Assembly (NCBI GenBank): GCA_028386065.3
Contig: JAKUCV010003608.1
Coordinates: forward strand, 150,659 to 214,658
Length of the DNA stretch: 64,000 nucleotides
DNA from: Turnera subulata
Lineage: Eukaryota; Streptophyta; Magnoliopsida; Malpighiales; Passifloraceae
Direction: 5' to 3'
Shown here: piece after piece, positions 13,151 through 25,447 of the stretch
How the letters are laid out: each line of letters opens with the position of its first letter
Position numbering within the stretch: the stretch's first letter is position 1
Made by a program: the position numbers and the translations under genes
The notes under the pieces: generated by a model
Database searches by the model: none
What the model was told of the DNA's origin: nothing
The model's input: only the letters and a program-made list of their open reading frames with translations

Positions 13151-13157
13151 GGCCCAT
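13151..13157 (+). promoter_or_regulatory. site II (TCP-type) element and pyrimidine-rich leader of the bL17 gene
   Basis: GGCCCAT is the reverse of the TGGGCC/Y site II core common in plant promoters for ribosomal and mitochondrial proteins. A telo-box-like AAACCCTT lies at about 13171-13178 and a CT-rich run at about 13196-13218, about 85 bp before the ATG. No clear TATA box is seen, as is usual for this class. Motifs are seen; the regulation is inferred. Confidence 0.55.
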
Positions 13158-13301
13158 CTCAGCCTCCCTTAAACCCTTCAAGTCATCGTGTCTCTTCCCC
13201 TCCCCTCTCTCTCTCTGTGCGCCCCTGTATTCATCTTCACTGGGTACACTGAAGATTTAGGGTTTAATCATTTCTCTGATTTCTCTCCCTCCTCATTAAG
13301 A

Positions 13302-16027
13302 ATGACTAAATTCAGGAAGCTAAATCGACCAACGGGTCACCGTATGTCCATGCTCAGGTGAAGTCCTCTCACCTCCTCTTCATTCTCCTTGTTGTGGGTT
13401 TCTCTGGTTACTGTCACTCTGTTGTTATTATTGTTCATTGTAATGTTTTTTTTTTTTCTTTGTAGAACAATGGTTTCGCAGTTGGTGAAGCACGAGCGTA
13501 TCGAAACCACAGTGGCCAAGGTACTACTCCCTTTATTTAGGGGTTTTTCTGGGTTTTATGGTTACCGTACTTTGTCCTTGACAACCCTCGAAATTGGTTG
13601 CAAGAATTTGATATGAGTCTTCGCATAAGATTGTTTACTTCTAACATTTCTTATTGATTTAGTTATATAGGTGGTATGCGTTAAAATTTGACTTTTACCA
13701 TGTAATGTATTCGCTTTCTTATTTGTTTTTTTGCTACAAATTCTTTGCAGGCGAAGGAGGTCCGGCGACTTGCTGATAACATGGTACAGCTTGGCAAAGA
13801 GGTCTGTGTAACGAATTAATGTGTAAGTCAGTGTGTTATATGTACTGAAAATTTGAATCGAGTAGCTCTAAAACCCACATGTATTTAGTGTGCATACTAG
13901 TTTAAACGTTGGTTTCCATTGGTTTAATATGTGCAAGCTGGGAATTTGGTTTGATACGTGGTGAGGAAATGTAGGACAAGAAGGGTATTGAGGACATGCG
14001 GTTGAAATTACTGATCAGGATAGGGCTAATGGACAAATTTTGGATTTGGAAGTGTTAAAAGCAATCCCAATACTTGTAAGACATATACAAATGCATTAGA
14101 TAACTCTGGGAGACATTGATATTTGCAGGGAACTGATTCTTAAAGTTTGGAAAAATAAAGCACCAATAATGTTCCATAAACACCAGTTGTTGGACTCTGA
14201 TGTAGACCTAGAACTCGAACTAGTTTGATTAACCATGCAACAAGGACTGTTTCATGGACTTGAGGTATGGAATGAGAAAGCTGTTTTATTCTTGATTTCA
14301 ATTACTGAGGGATTGAAGACCGTGAAACATGAACATAGGCCTAACCTACGTGATTTCCAACAAATTCTGAAAATATCACATAATTGATCCACCCTGTCTG
14401 GTAGAATCAGATTAAAATATATGGACTCTATTTCTTTGCCATTGCATCATAAGGTTCTGCCTGTCAACAAAAGCTATTGTATGTTATAGTGACGGTGAAA
14501 TTCTTGTTCGGTGCAAATGTGTTGTTAGACAAATGCCGTTAATAAATAATGACATCTTGTTTTCTTGCTGTTTTTTGGCCTTCCTCTTATTCTATCTTGG
14601 AAATGTTGAAGGGTTCCCTTTGTGCTGCTAGACGTGCTGCTGCTTTTGTGAGAGGAGATGATGTCATTCATAAGCTCTTTACTGAACTTGCTTATCGATA
14701 TAAGTAATTCTCTTGCTGTTTTTGTTTGCTTATTATATCTATCACTTTTATCTTTGGGCTTATACTGTATGTTAACAGGGATAGAGCAGGTGGCTACACA
14801 AGGCTACTACGCACTCGCATCAGAGTTGGTGATGCTGCACCAATGGCATACATAGAGTAAGATCTTTATTGCTTACTATCAATTTATTTTTTATAAAATT
14901 CGTTTAAAAACTCACATCTCCTGTTGCCCCTTTAGAGTAACAATCCCTATATTTTGGGCTGAATTAGTCGTTCTTTTAAATGCTTATTTCTGGTGATGAT
15001 TTGCAAATATGCTGCGCGTTCGTTCTTTTAAATCTTTTTTCTGGTGATGATTTGCAAATATGCTGCGCGTAGGACTTTGGGAAATTGCTCTTGCTTGTAA
15101 AAATTGCGGTATCACTTATGGAAAGAACTCTCTCTCTTAACAAGCAGTTTTACATGCTTTTTTGCACTTCTTTTACTCTGTGCAATACCTCTGGGATCCG
15201 AGGAACAAGTTGGCTTTGAACTAGACAATCAATATGGAACTACAGTGTAGAGTCAGTCATTCTTAAACGTAAAAGTAATTGTCTAAAGTATACTCTGTCT
15301 ATCCTCTTTCGCCCTTTCAAAAGAGTTAGTTGAATCCTAGTCACTGTGATTATCAAGTTGCTTAGTCCACTCGTCTCTCTGTGTTGCTTAGTTCAGTCCT
15401 TACACCACCTAATGGAGTTCTGGTATCTTACTGAATCACCATTACTAGAGTACTACACTCTGCTGGCTCTCCACAAGTCAGTCCAATATCCAATGGGAAG
15501 CTAGGCTTATGTGTTCATTTTTACTAATCTGGGAACGGAAAAGATAAATGCCAGACTTTGAAACTGAAGGACTTTTTGTCAATAACTGACATTGCAAATC
15601 TTCCATCCAGCACTAGACTGGCCATAATCTGTCCTCCTGCGCCATTTTATGCTGCCTTTAGCCCCTCTCACACCATGCCTTCAATCTTTTGTTGAGTGAA
15701 TGGTTGAATGCATTCTTGATAATGTTTCTACTAGAATGACAAATGTAAATATGTTTTAAAGCCTGGTCTTCAGTTGTGTGTGGACCTCGAGTAGATTAGA
15801 ATTCTTAGGTACTTGTACAATGTTGAGCTACAGAGACTGGCCGGTGATTAATGTATACTCTTGTGTACTTGGGCAGATTCATTGACAGAGAAAATGAGCT
15901 TAGACAGTCGAAGCCACCAACTCCTCAACCACCTCAAAGAGCTCCTTTGGATCCATGGACGAGATCGAAGCTTACCAAGCAGTTTGCCCCCCCTAAAGAA
16001 GAAAAGAGCTCTGAGCCTGAGATATGA
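13302..16027 (+). CDS. large-subunit ribosomal protein bL17 (probably mitochondrial)
   Basis: Six coding exons: 13302-13357, 13466-13520, 13751-13801, 14612-14703, 14779-14856 and 15877-16027, giving 160 aa. All junctions are GT-AG with matching phase. The product starts [19 protein letters not shown] and continues [20 protein letters not shown], then [35 protein letters not shown] and [20 protein letters not shown], the full bL17 core. A Pro-rich tail ends in [10 protein letters not shown]. Bacterial L17 is an exit-tunnel-region protein of the large subunit. Plant nuclear genes of this length are annotated as L17 family and thought to serve mitochondria; no cleavable presequence is obvious. 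AATAAA at 16132-16137 is a likely poly(A) signal. The gene neighbours a PME cluster and an ATXR5-like gene, as in Arabidopsis. Confidence 0.95.
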
Positions 16028-16788
16028 TATAGTGGCCGTTGAGGCTTTTCTTTAATCTTATGATTACGTGTCATGAATCATTTTGGAGCATACATGCAGT
16101 ATCTTTATTATCTTTTGCTCGAGTCTGATCAAATAAATATATATATTCTCGTGGATCAAAATAAATTATTTTTGGTCTTTTGGTTTTTACATGTCAATGA
16201 TGAATAATGTTTAACATGTCATAAAGTGCAGCGCCTGTTATATTATTCGGAAAGCAGCTCCATTGAGCCCCATATCGCCTATATAGCAAATTCTTTTGAA
16301 TTAATCCTCGAGTTATGGGGGGAAAATAGTTCGTATATTCTTTGTTTTTTCCAATTTCGTTAACTTGACTCTTTTGAGAATGAGAGAATATAGAGAAGAT
16401 GTGGAATAATAGTTCCACTCGTGGCCCCGAAGAGAGTTTATGGCCTGGTACTTTTTTTGCTTCAAAACATTAGTAAGTTCATACGTTTTGAACAAACTTT
16501 AACCCTCTAGTCAGGCTCAGGTTCAAATTTACATGAACGGATCTACAAGATCCATACCCCCACATACATGATCAAAAGAGAACAACGAACAATCCAATTG
16601 GACAAGAATTTCATTGTTAACAATGCAGAAAATCAACGGTCTCATTTCTCTACAAGAAACCCATAGCATTCTCCACCAGAATGAGTTCGAGAGACTATAC
16701 ACTCTCCTTTGGCTAAACTACTTTTGCACGCAAGAGAAATTCTTGCCAGGTGAGGAAAAGTGAAGTGCAAAATCAACCTTGCATAAGG

Positions 16789-18516
16789 TTACATGGTGCG
16801 CCATCTCAGCCTGAAACAAATCTTGTCCTCTAGCGCAAGACATTGCATTGTATTCAAAAACTTTGGAAGAGCCTTTCTATCCCCATTCTGTCCCAAGCGT
16901 TCCATCTCAAAGTCTTCCAAGTCATGCCTCCAGCACCTGATATGGGTATTCGAGCAACAATCCCGAGTTTCATATATGTGCCGCCTGAGTTTCTTTATGA
17001 AGGCCACTATGCAATCAGAGTTAGACCCATAACCCAACTCAAGATAGATAGATTCCGGGTGACACATCCAGAGCAGGGCGTCCAGCAGAGCTTCGTGACT
17101 CTTAACCATCAAACTCTGGAGAGTCTGTCTTGCATATGCAACCTTCAGCTCCAGATGCCTAATGCGGGGCAAGGGAGGAACAATGACGTTACCCTCAAAG
17201 TTCTCAGGAATATGACAGGTGACCAGAGGGCTCCAGAGCAAGTTGAGAGTGATGGCAGGGTGGTTGATTTTTGCAAGGAATTCCCTCATCTTCAGGAAAC
17301 TGTTGGCGCGCAGCTCCATGGAGGGATGCAAACTAAACACAACTTGAGACAGGCTTGTGGTGTCCATGGAGAATATGCCAGCAGGGAAACCGGAGTTGCT
17401 GTTGATGATGAATTTAAATGAACGCAGGCTAGGGGTACGGATTTCAATCTCCTGCAAGTTGGGTGCTACGAGCTTCAGCTTCTCAAGGCATCGACTGGAA
17501 AGCTCCACCTTTGTTTCTTCAACTCCACAGGAGAGGACTTTGAGAGCCGGGAAATAAGCAGGAGAAAGGATATGCTGGAGCAGACGGTTAGAGACAAGGG
17601 TTCTCTTAATCTTTACGACCTCGAGTTTCTCACAGCGACCGAGATGAATGTCGCCACCGTTTCTAATCCCCCGGCAATACAAGTATTGGAGACTCGGTGC
17701 ATGATCTATCTTGATAATTATGTTCCTGTTGAAGACCAGCTTCAGGTTGTTAAGCTTGTTAAGGCCAACAAGGTTGACGCTACGCGGCCCAAAGCAGGAA
17801 GACAGAGTGAGGGCGTGGAGGAGAGGGCAGATGCTCCCCATGTTTCGAATCATAGAATCCTCCACGCAGGAGTTGTCTATGGAAAGCACCCGGAGCGAGG
17901 GCCAGCAGATGGTAGATGCATCAAGACCCCGGAAACTGCATCCCCGAAAGCTAAGTGAAGTGGCGGCTGAGAAGTTGGAGGTGATGAGGATGTCTTGGCG
18001 AACAGGATAAAAATCGGCGTAAGAAGGTATACGCCGTCTGGTAATTGTGAAGTCAAGGTGGAGGGAATCCAGTGGGGAGGGATTGTAGGCGACGATGTAC
18101 AACAAAGTATGAATCCAACTATAGAGATGCTGCTCACTATCAGCGAAGTGGAGGCTCAAGGAGAGGCGAAAACTTGGGATGCACGAGTACTCCCTCTGTT
18201 GTCTCACCAACGAATCCTCCACAAAGTCGATGAAGTTTCGCCTGTCGACGAGGAATTTCTCAAGGTTTCCCTTCTCCGCGTCTTCGATGGAGCAACCGTA
18301 GTTGGAGGCGGAGAAATCCGATATGGGGTAGGAGGAATAGGCTCGAAGCAATGACTTGGACAACACGCTTGTAGCCACCACGTCTTTGGTGGTCGGGAGG
18401 AAGGAGAGGGTCCGGTGAATAACACCCACCGGTAATTCGGAGATCCGATCAGGGCCGCCGCCGGCCTCCTCCGGCCACTGTCTCTTCAGTTCATCCCGGA
18501 ACTCTGTGTTTTTCAT
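16789..18516 (-). CDS. F-box/LRR-type protein
   Basis: An intronless frame of 575 codons. The F-box is at about residues 22-62 (DRISELPVGVIHRTLSFLPTTKDVVATSVLSK), the Skp1-binding part of an SCF ubiquitin ligase subunit. The region from about 150 to 470 has irregular leucine-rich repeats (WPSLRVLSIDNS, CPLLHALTLSSC, LNKLNNLKLVF, APNLQEIEIRTPSLRSF), the likely substrate-binding surface. The C-terminal part (PESIYLELGYGS, FEMERLGQNGDRKALPKFL) resembles the FBD-like tails of plant F-box/LRR proteins. The ATG at 18516 is the first in frame, about 35 bp from a TATA run. No break is seen. Convergent with the bL17 gene. This is a very large, fast-evolving family, so target and pathway cannot be named. 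Confidence 0.9.
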   Translation of the reverse strand: MKNTEFRDELKRQWPEEAGGGPDRISELPVGVIHRTLSFLPTTKDVVATSVLSKSLLRAYSSYPISDFSASNYGCSIEDAEKGNLEKFLVDRRNFIDFVEDSLVRQQREYSCIPSFRLSLSLHFADSEQHLYSWIHTLLYIVAYNPSPLDSLHLDFTITRRRIPSYADFYPVRQDILITSNFSAATSLSFRGCSFRGLDASTICWPSLRVLSIDNSCVEDSMIRNMGSICPLLHALTLSSCFGPRSVNLVGLNKLNNLKLVFNRNIIIKIDHAPSLQYLYCRGIRNGGDIHLGRCEKLEVVKIKRTLVSNRLLQHILSPAYFPALKVLSCGVEETKVELSSRCLEKLKLVAPNLQEIEIRTPSLRSFKFIINSNSGFPAGIFSMDTTSLSQVVFSLHPSMELRANSFLKMREFLAKINHPAITLNLLWSPLVTCHIPENFEGNVIVPPLPRIRHLELKVAYARQTLQSLMVKSHEALLDALLWMCHPESIYLELGYGSNSDCIVAFIKKLRRHIYETRDCCSNTHIRCWRHDLEDFEMERLGQNGDRKALPKFLNTMQCLALEDKICFRLRWRTM

Positions 18517-18550
18517 GTTCCTTGTAGAACAACTTTCTCTACTACGAAGA

Positions 18551-18588
18551 TATATATATATAGGTCAAGAATGCCGGTGCTGGGCCCA
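18551..18588 (-). promoter_or_regulatory. TATA run and palindromic site II box of the F-box gene
   Basis: TATATATATATA at 18551-18562 ends 35 bp before the ATG, so the leader would be very short if this is the working TATA box. TGGGCCCA, a palindromic site II-type motif, sits at 18581-18588 just upstream. Seen directly; use is inferred. Confidence 0.5.
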
Positions 18589-18616
18589 TACGTTAGAGAG
18601 CCCAATAAGGCGGAAG

Positions 18617-21350
18617 GCCTACGAGGTACCGTAAGCGCTTGGGCGGTTTTATGAAAGCCCAAGAAACGAGAGGAGTGAGCCCAAGTAGTTGTAGGAGGTG
18701 GTAATTAATTGTTGCCCCATAATGGAATTTCCAAAGCCGGATTAATTGCATATAACATATAAGAAGTAACGAACTGAAGTGTAAAAAATGTAGTACATCT
18801 CAACTACAAAATTGAGAATATGCAGTAATAAGGTTTAGTAGCAACATCCCCTGGTTAAGCTTGGACTTTGAAACTGATAGATCAAAGCAGAGAATGTGCA
18901 ACAGAGACACAGGACAGGGCTTTCTTTGAAGGGAAGTGCATTAGAAGCAACAAGGGCAGCTTTTTTTTTAAAGCCAAGCAAAACAGTAGTAGTAAAACGA
19001 ATTGCGGATAAGGCCAAAGCTGCACGCGAGAGAGCTAAAACTGGCTCGTGATTTATTTGTGGCCATGGCAACCAAGTGTCATGATTTTGCTCATCAAATC
19101 AGACTTTTTGAGAAACCAAAGTACTTAACCATCATTTGCTTGCCAAATCTTAAAAAAAAAAAAAAAAGACAAAAACTTTTGTCCTCTTCCATGGATGTGT
19201 TCCTAACTCACCACCCCAAAATGGTGGAAAGAGTATATCAGAATCAGATCGAAACAGTTAGCCATCTAATATGAAAAGCACATTAATTAGTCAAGGCAAA
19301 AAAATAATACCCATGAAAGGTGAGGGAGGTTGTGGCAATATCCTCAATTCCTTCCATTGGTTAGGTTGCTTCGCTTTCAATACAATGTACGTACACCTTC
19401 GCGTCTCTCTATCAATTGTTTTCCCTTCATGAACATGTATTTTATAAGTATATATATATATTATTCTCCTTCCTGTTTTAGGATTTTGGCACCCTATGTA
19501 ACATATTATATATTCACCAATTTTCATACAAGACATGTAAAGTGCACCTATGTAGATACAATATATTATGTATCCACCAAATTTTTTTTCATACAAGACA
19601 TGTCACTTTAAATAAGGAAATGGAGGGATGGCGTAACACAAACATACGTAGCGATAGGTGCAAGGATTCTATCTTATAAAGAAGTCCCACCCTCCTTTCC
19701 ACACGGAAGATCACTGAGTTGTTATGGTGGTGCCAGAGGTGTGACACTCTAGTTGGGCCACATCTATTTGAAACATTGGAGTGATTGGCTTGTTATTTTC
19801 ATAATTATTGTTAATAATCATGCTTAATTGGGTCCTTTTTTTTTGCATAGCTAGTCAATTACCTTTAATGGGCTTGTTTGCTTAAATTCAAAGGATTGGG
19901 AGAGATTAACTCCATCTGTACTTTCTAGGGAGAACTGCATTAGGATTTTTTTTTTTGTTTGTGGTAATTAATCTTTGTTTCATTCTCCCCCTTATTATGG
20001 TTTTGACCGTTTCCCTAATATTGTGTGTTTGGTGAGACAGGTTTGAAAGCAGCCTTAAACCTATAACATCTCCTACTTCTAGCATTCCTTTTCTACAAAG
20101 AAAATAGAAAAAGACACTAGAAAATTAGAGGTAATTAATTAGTTTTTATATTTGTCAATGACTTGGGTCTCTGATGGGTTAGAATAGAAGGACAAGGACA
20201 ATTAGATTAACAACTACTCTTCCCCTTCTTTTAACCAGTCATTTAGGCAATACCCAAAGAATCATCATCAATTTTACCCTTTTGGGCAAGTGAGATGGGA
20301 CATTTGATAAACTTTAATCCTAATCCAGTTCTATTAGGCACTGAACTAACCAGAGCGTTTTCATAAACCTAATCTAGCATTTACTTTGCAAACAAGGAAA
20401 ATATTTTCTTTTCTTTCTGATTCTTTGCAAAAAAAACTTGTACACAGCTTTTTATTGGTGGTTCTTGGCATCAACTTAATTAATAATCGTGATATTTCAA
20501 CAAGAACATCCTCATTTCAAATGTGGCTAATTAATTACCTTGTGGCAAACGTAAGCAACCAAAATTCATAGTAATTCTTTAAAAAAAATAGAAAAAAGTT
20601 CTTTTTCTAATTAAGGTTATCCTCTTGTTCTCTTTTGCAACCAAAAATGCAATAAATTGTCTCAAAGTATTTCAGAAACTAGAGATGGAGAAACTAAAGA
20701 AAACGACCACCAAAGAAATTAACTAGTTGGTGGCCAACAAAGACAGATTCAATGAAACCCATAGTAGTGCAAGAATATAAAAAACAAAGTCTGAGAGTAG
20801 TGAAAATCTAAATCATGTAACATTAGCTTAAAATAAACAGAAGATTCACTAGTGAAAAGGAAAATTCAAAAGGACGTTACTCTGCCTATATTGACTTCAC
20901 ATTCCTTACCGTGCCCTCAAACCTGCCTTGCTCTTCTCTTCATAGGTCTGTTCATCATCATCATCATCATCATCATCTATCTCCAGTTACTACATGAACA
21001 TTCTTTGATTTGTTTCAAGACAATTGCTTCAGGCTCTGGCCGGCCACTGCATGCATGATTCTTGCAGCTCTTTAGCATGTGCGGTTTGTATATATCGTGC
21101 ACTACACAAGCTAATAACTCACCACTTTGTGTTTCATATATAGTATAGCAATACTTATGCCTCCACTTTGTTTTTCTGGTGTTATATATATCTGTTCAAA
21201 CCCAGATCATGGAACTAAAGGGATTGCTTCTTGATTTTTGGCTTCTTAAATATTCACTTATCATCACTTCATTGCTGGCAAAATTGTTTTGTGGAATCTT
21301 GCATTTCATATATATATAGTGCTCCTGTATGACCTTGTTTCTGTTTTTGT
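18617..21350. other. intergenic region upstream of the GUX gene
   Basis: About 2.7 kb without a supportable coding gene. It has A-runs (for example near 19150) and a (TCA)8 microsatellite at 20952-20977. The distal part probably contains the GUX promoter and a leader exon, since a splice-acceptor-like TGATCAG sits at 21351-21357 just before the coding start. Confidence 0.45.
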
Positions 21351-21357
21351 TGATCAG

Positions 21358-21393
21358 ATGTGGCATTTCTCTGTCGGTAAGGGACTGGAATGA
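21358..21393 (+). promoter_or_regulatory. upstream ORF overlapping the GUX start codon
   Basis: A 12-codon frame (ATG at 21358, TGA at 21391-21393) whose stop overlaps the main ATG in an ATGA arrangement (21390-21393). If the leader contains this stretch, a ribosome finishing the short frame sits directly on the main start, which would favour reinitiation or repression. Sequence fact is clear; transcript inclusion is inferred. Confidence 0.5.
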
Positions 21394-24249
21394 GTACAGG
21401 TGCAATGGTAAACTCCCAGAGTCCTGTTGAGGCAAGATATAGATTTTCAGCATCAATGTAAGTTTATGTTATACCAAGCAGGAGAACTTTATTGACATAT
21501 CGTTTGTCCTGATATCTGATTTGGAATTTAGATGCAGAAGTTTGATTAATGTGGAATTAAACATTAAGACTTGAGCTGATCTTCAGCAGAAAGCCACATG
21601 GAAAAATTAATAATGAGTTCCATCTTTAATAGCCGCAATAGTACTACAGATTAGGAGTTCATGCTTGTTTCAAGTACATCTGCAATTATGTACTTGCAAT
21701 AATCTTCTAACAGTACTTATTGGTTTGCTTTCACAATCCAATGTTTCTCCCTATTTTTCATGTTCCTTGACGATTATATTCTTGAACAGAGAGGACTTGT
21801 ACAAAAGAAGGTTGCATAAAAGCAAAGTCAAAGGTGCTGAGAAGCCCTCTGTACACGTCCCGGGTCATGATAGGATTTCCTGTTGCAAGTTTCCACTGTT
21901 CAAACTGGTCCTGGTGATCATTATCTGCGGCACTCTACTAACCCTTCTCCATTCTCCTGATGTTGACCATTTATCACACTCGAGTTCAAGGTGCGGTTTA
22001 ATCCCTTTTGCTTTCTACGTTTGCCCAAATTTTAAGTTTTTTCTTGTTTCCATGTTGATTCTCATGGCCCACATGCATAGTCCTTGCATTTTGTACTCAA
22101 TCCATAAGTTATTGGAAGATTGTAATTGTTGAATTTATCATAATTATAGTCTCTCTTGGCCAAAACTATAACTTCCACGGTTCATTTAAAATGCCTGATG
22201 TCGTGTCTCTTGCATAGTTTACATTCTCAGCTTTGGATGCCTTGACAGAATTGAGACAGTGAAAGTAATAGTTATAGAGGCAAAAAAAGTAGTCAGCTGA
22301 TAAGTTTTTTCCCTGTAAAAGTTTCACCTACAAAGCCAATCAGCATCTGGTGAAGTGCTGACCTTTTTGGTGGATAATCATTTGATAGTGAACCAAAACT
22401 TTACTCTTTTCATAATTGTCTCTGAGGGAAAAAGGTGAATTGAGAGTATAAAAAGATGAAAATGCTAACTAAACCATGTCATTGTTTGGTGCAGACAAAA
22501 TTTTGTCAACAGGTGGATTTGGGGAGGATCAGATCCTCGATACCTATCAGACCTAAATGTCAACTGGGATGATGCAATGAAAGCAGTAGAGAAGCTAGGT
22601 GAAAAGAATGACTACCAGGCAATTGGACTTTTGAACTTCAACCAAAATGAAGTCAACCAGTGGAAGCATCTTACACCTGATGCCACTCACGTTATTCTGC
22701 AACTGGACTATGCTGATAGCAACGTGACCTGGGATTCCTTGTACCCAGAATGGATTGATGAAGAGCAGGAAGATGAAGTTCCTGTTTGCCCTTCTCTGCC
22801 AAAACCTGATATTCCAAGAAAACGGCTTGACCTCATTGTGGTTAAGCTTCCATGCAGGAATGAGGGGAATTGGTCTAGGGATGTAGCTCGGTTGCATTTG
22901 CAGCTTGCAGCAGCTAATATTGCCACCTCTGCCAAAGGAGTCTACCCTGTTCATTTGCTGTTTATTACAAGGTGTTTTCCCATACCAAACCTGTTTTCTT
23001 GCAAGGAACTCGTTGTAAGGGAAGGGAATGCCTGGTTATACAAACCTGATTTGAATGTTTTGAGGGAGAAACTCCAGCTCCCAGTTGGCTCCTGCGAACT
23101 GGCACTCCCTCTCAGGCTAAAAGGTTAGTTGACTCAGTTATCATCAGGTCGCTTACTTCTTGCTATTCTATTTACAAGTAGTTGACAAACACGTAATCCG
23201 ATCTCTTAAATGCAGAGGGGGTATATTCAGGAAATCCACAACGAGAAGCCTATGCAACGATTCTTCATTCAGCTCATGTGTATGTCTGTGGAGCCATTGC
23301 TGCAGCTCAAAGCATTCGCTTGTCAGGTTCAACCAGAGACCTTGTAATACTAGTGGACGAGACAATCAGTGCTTACCACAGGAGTGGCCTTGAGGCTGCA
23401 GGCTGGAAAATCAGGACAATCCAGAGGATAAGGAACCCGAAAGCCGAAAAGGATGCATACAATGAGTGGAATTATAGCAAGTTTCGGTTATGGCAGCTGA
23501 CAGATTATGACAAGATCATATTCATCGATGCAGACTTGCTAATACTCAGGAACATTGACTTCTTGTTTGGCATGCCTGAAATTTCTGCAACAGGAAACAA
23601 TGGTACTCTTTTCAACTCGGGTGTGATGGTCATTGAGCCTTCAAATTGCACATTCAAGCTATTGATGGAGCACATCAATGAGATTGAGTCCTACAATGGA
23701 GGTGACCAGGGCTACTTAAATGAGATCTTTACATGGTGGCATCGTATTCCGAAGCACATGAACTTCTTGAAGCATTTCTGGGTTGGAGATGAGGAAGCAG
23801 TTAAGCAGAAGAAAACCAGCCTTTTCGGGGCCGACCCGCCTATCCTCTATGTGCTTCACTATCTGGGAATGAAGCCATGGTTGTGCTACAGGGACTATGA
23901 TTGCAACTGGAATTCAGACATATTTCTGGAGTTTGCAAGTGATGTTGCTCATGAGAGGTGGTGGAGGGTGCATGATGCAATGCCTCAACAGTTGCACCAG
24001 TTTTGTTTCTTGAGATCAAAGCAAAAGGCACAACTAGAATATGACAGGAGGGAAGCTGAGAAGGCAAACTACACAGATGGGCACTGGAAAATTGCAATAT
24101 CAGACTACAGAAAAAAGAAATGCATTGACAAACTATGCAACTGGAAGAGTATGCTGAGACATTGGGGTGAGAACAATTGGACTGATATTGATGCATTTTT
24201 CACTCCATCACCTCCTGCTATCTCCACAGCGTCTCTGTCTGGCCTATAA
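21390..24249 (+). CDS. GUX1: GUX1-like xylan glucuronyltransferase (PGSIP family, GT8)
   Basis: Four coding exons, 21390-21457, 21790-21990, 22495-23123 and 23216-24249, with phases that match; 643 aa. It is a type II Golgi membrane protein: short cytosolic N-terminus with basic residues (LYKRRLHKSKVKG), a membrane anchor at about 58-76 (PLFKLVLVIIICGTLLTLL), then a lumenal stem and catalytic domain. The stem carries WIWGGSDPRYLSDLNVNWDD and RLDLIVVKLPCRNEGNWSRD. The GT8 domain begins near residue 307 (QREAYATILHSAHVYVCGA) and has the metal-binding DAD at 404-406 (IIFIDADLLIL) and the HYLGMKPW motif. GUX enzymes add (4-O-methyl)glucuronic acid side chains to xylan in secondary walls. Close similarity to Arabidopsis GUX1 across the whole length supports the name; GUX2/GUX3 membership cannot be excluded. 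Confidence 0.92.
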
Positions 24250-25447
24250 GTTTACGTTAAGACGTAACTGCACATGGTTTTTTTTCCTTAGTCATCTTCT
24301 TTTCAGGCACAGGGTGTTTTAGACCCATCCTGTTTTTGGGTTAGAAACATCAGTGTTGATGTGATGTTTCTGAGGTGTAACGTTTCCGCAAAAGTCAGGA
24401 TTCTTGTTGATTTATCTCCTTCGTAAACAATAGTTCCCAAATAACCTTCTGATGTATCTTGTTACTTGTTTTCCAATTTTCCTTGGATCTGTAGTTCTGT
24501 ACCTATGCATTTCATTTCCTTCACTCAATTTTAAGGGGAAAAAAAGAAACTTCTATGGTTGAAGGAAGGGAAAGACGTATTGTGGAAGGTAGATGGCTCG
24601 TTGTATTTGATCTGGACTATTTGAGTTGAAACATTCTCAGAAGTATTTTGATCTTGACATTGCGCTATATAGTCATGTCATGAAAATTTTAGGCAAAGAG
24701 CCCTCCATCCCACATTCACTAGTATACATACTAATATACTATGAGTATTTCCAGTAGCAAATGGATACTTATCCGTCTCTCATTTGCAGGTTGCACAGAT
24801 ACACTCCCCAATCGAATATCCTAAGCCAGATGGCTCTTTGTCCTTTGATGTTCCATCCTCTCTGCGCAGGTTTATGGCACAAGTATTGGCACAAATGTGG
24901 TTCATAATATATGATTTTTTAAAAAAAATATGAATTTTCTAAAAATTGAATGTGAGCTTCAACTTCCTAGGTTGTGACCTTCCATTGAATTGAAGTATCA
25001 GATGTTAGGTGTGATTTATGGTTATCACTTATGATGAAAAAGAAAGTGTGCTTCTTTGGATCAAGTTTCTTGAGATCCTTTGACATGAATTGTGCTGTGG
25101 GCAATATTGGGTCTCCACCATTCATGCTTCCTTATTCCACCCTGAATCTCCTACCCTCCTCAGCAACACTCACTTCCTAGTGACAATTACTAAAAGGTAT
25201 CTACAAATTTTCCTTTTTTTTTTTTTGATATCCTACTTTCTGCTTTTTAGTTTAAAAGCAAGAGGGATGAAGGGATATGGGAGAAGAACATGAATATCTC
25301 TGGAATAGTTTAAAAGGTAACTGCCCTAAATTTTTGTTCTCATCTAACAAATTTGTAGTTACAGAGGGATGCAGGGATACATTGTGGCAACGTCTGCAGA
25401 CAATAACTCAGTAGAGAATACTGTTTCATCTAAATATAACATTATAA
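24250..25447. other. intergenic region between converging GUX and PME genes
   Basis: 3' UTR of the GUX gene, then 3' flank of the first pectinesterase. Positions about 25250-25440 resemble 27870-28046, the 3' flank of the next pectinesterase copy, showing that the tandem duplication extends past the stop codons. No other gene seen. Confidence 0.5.

Noticed and set aside
16793..18354. Several plus-strand frames over the F-box gene
   Set aside because: Antisense shadows of a 575-codon gene with clear F-box and LRR motifs.
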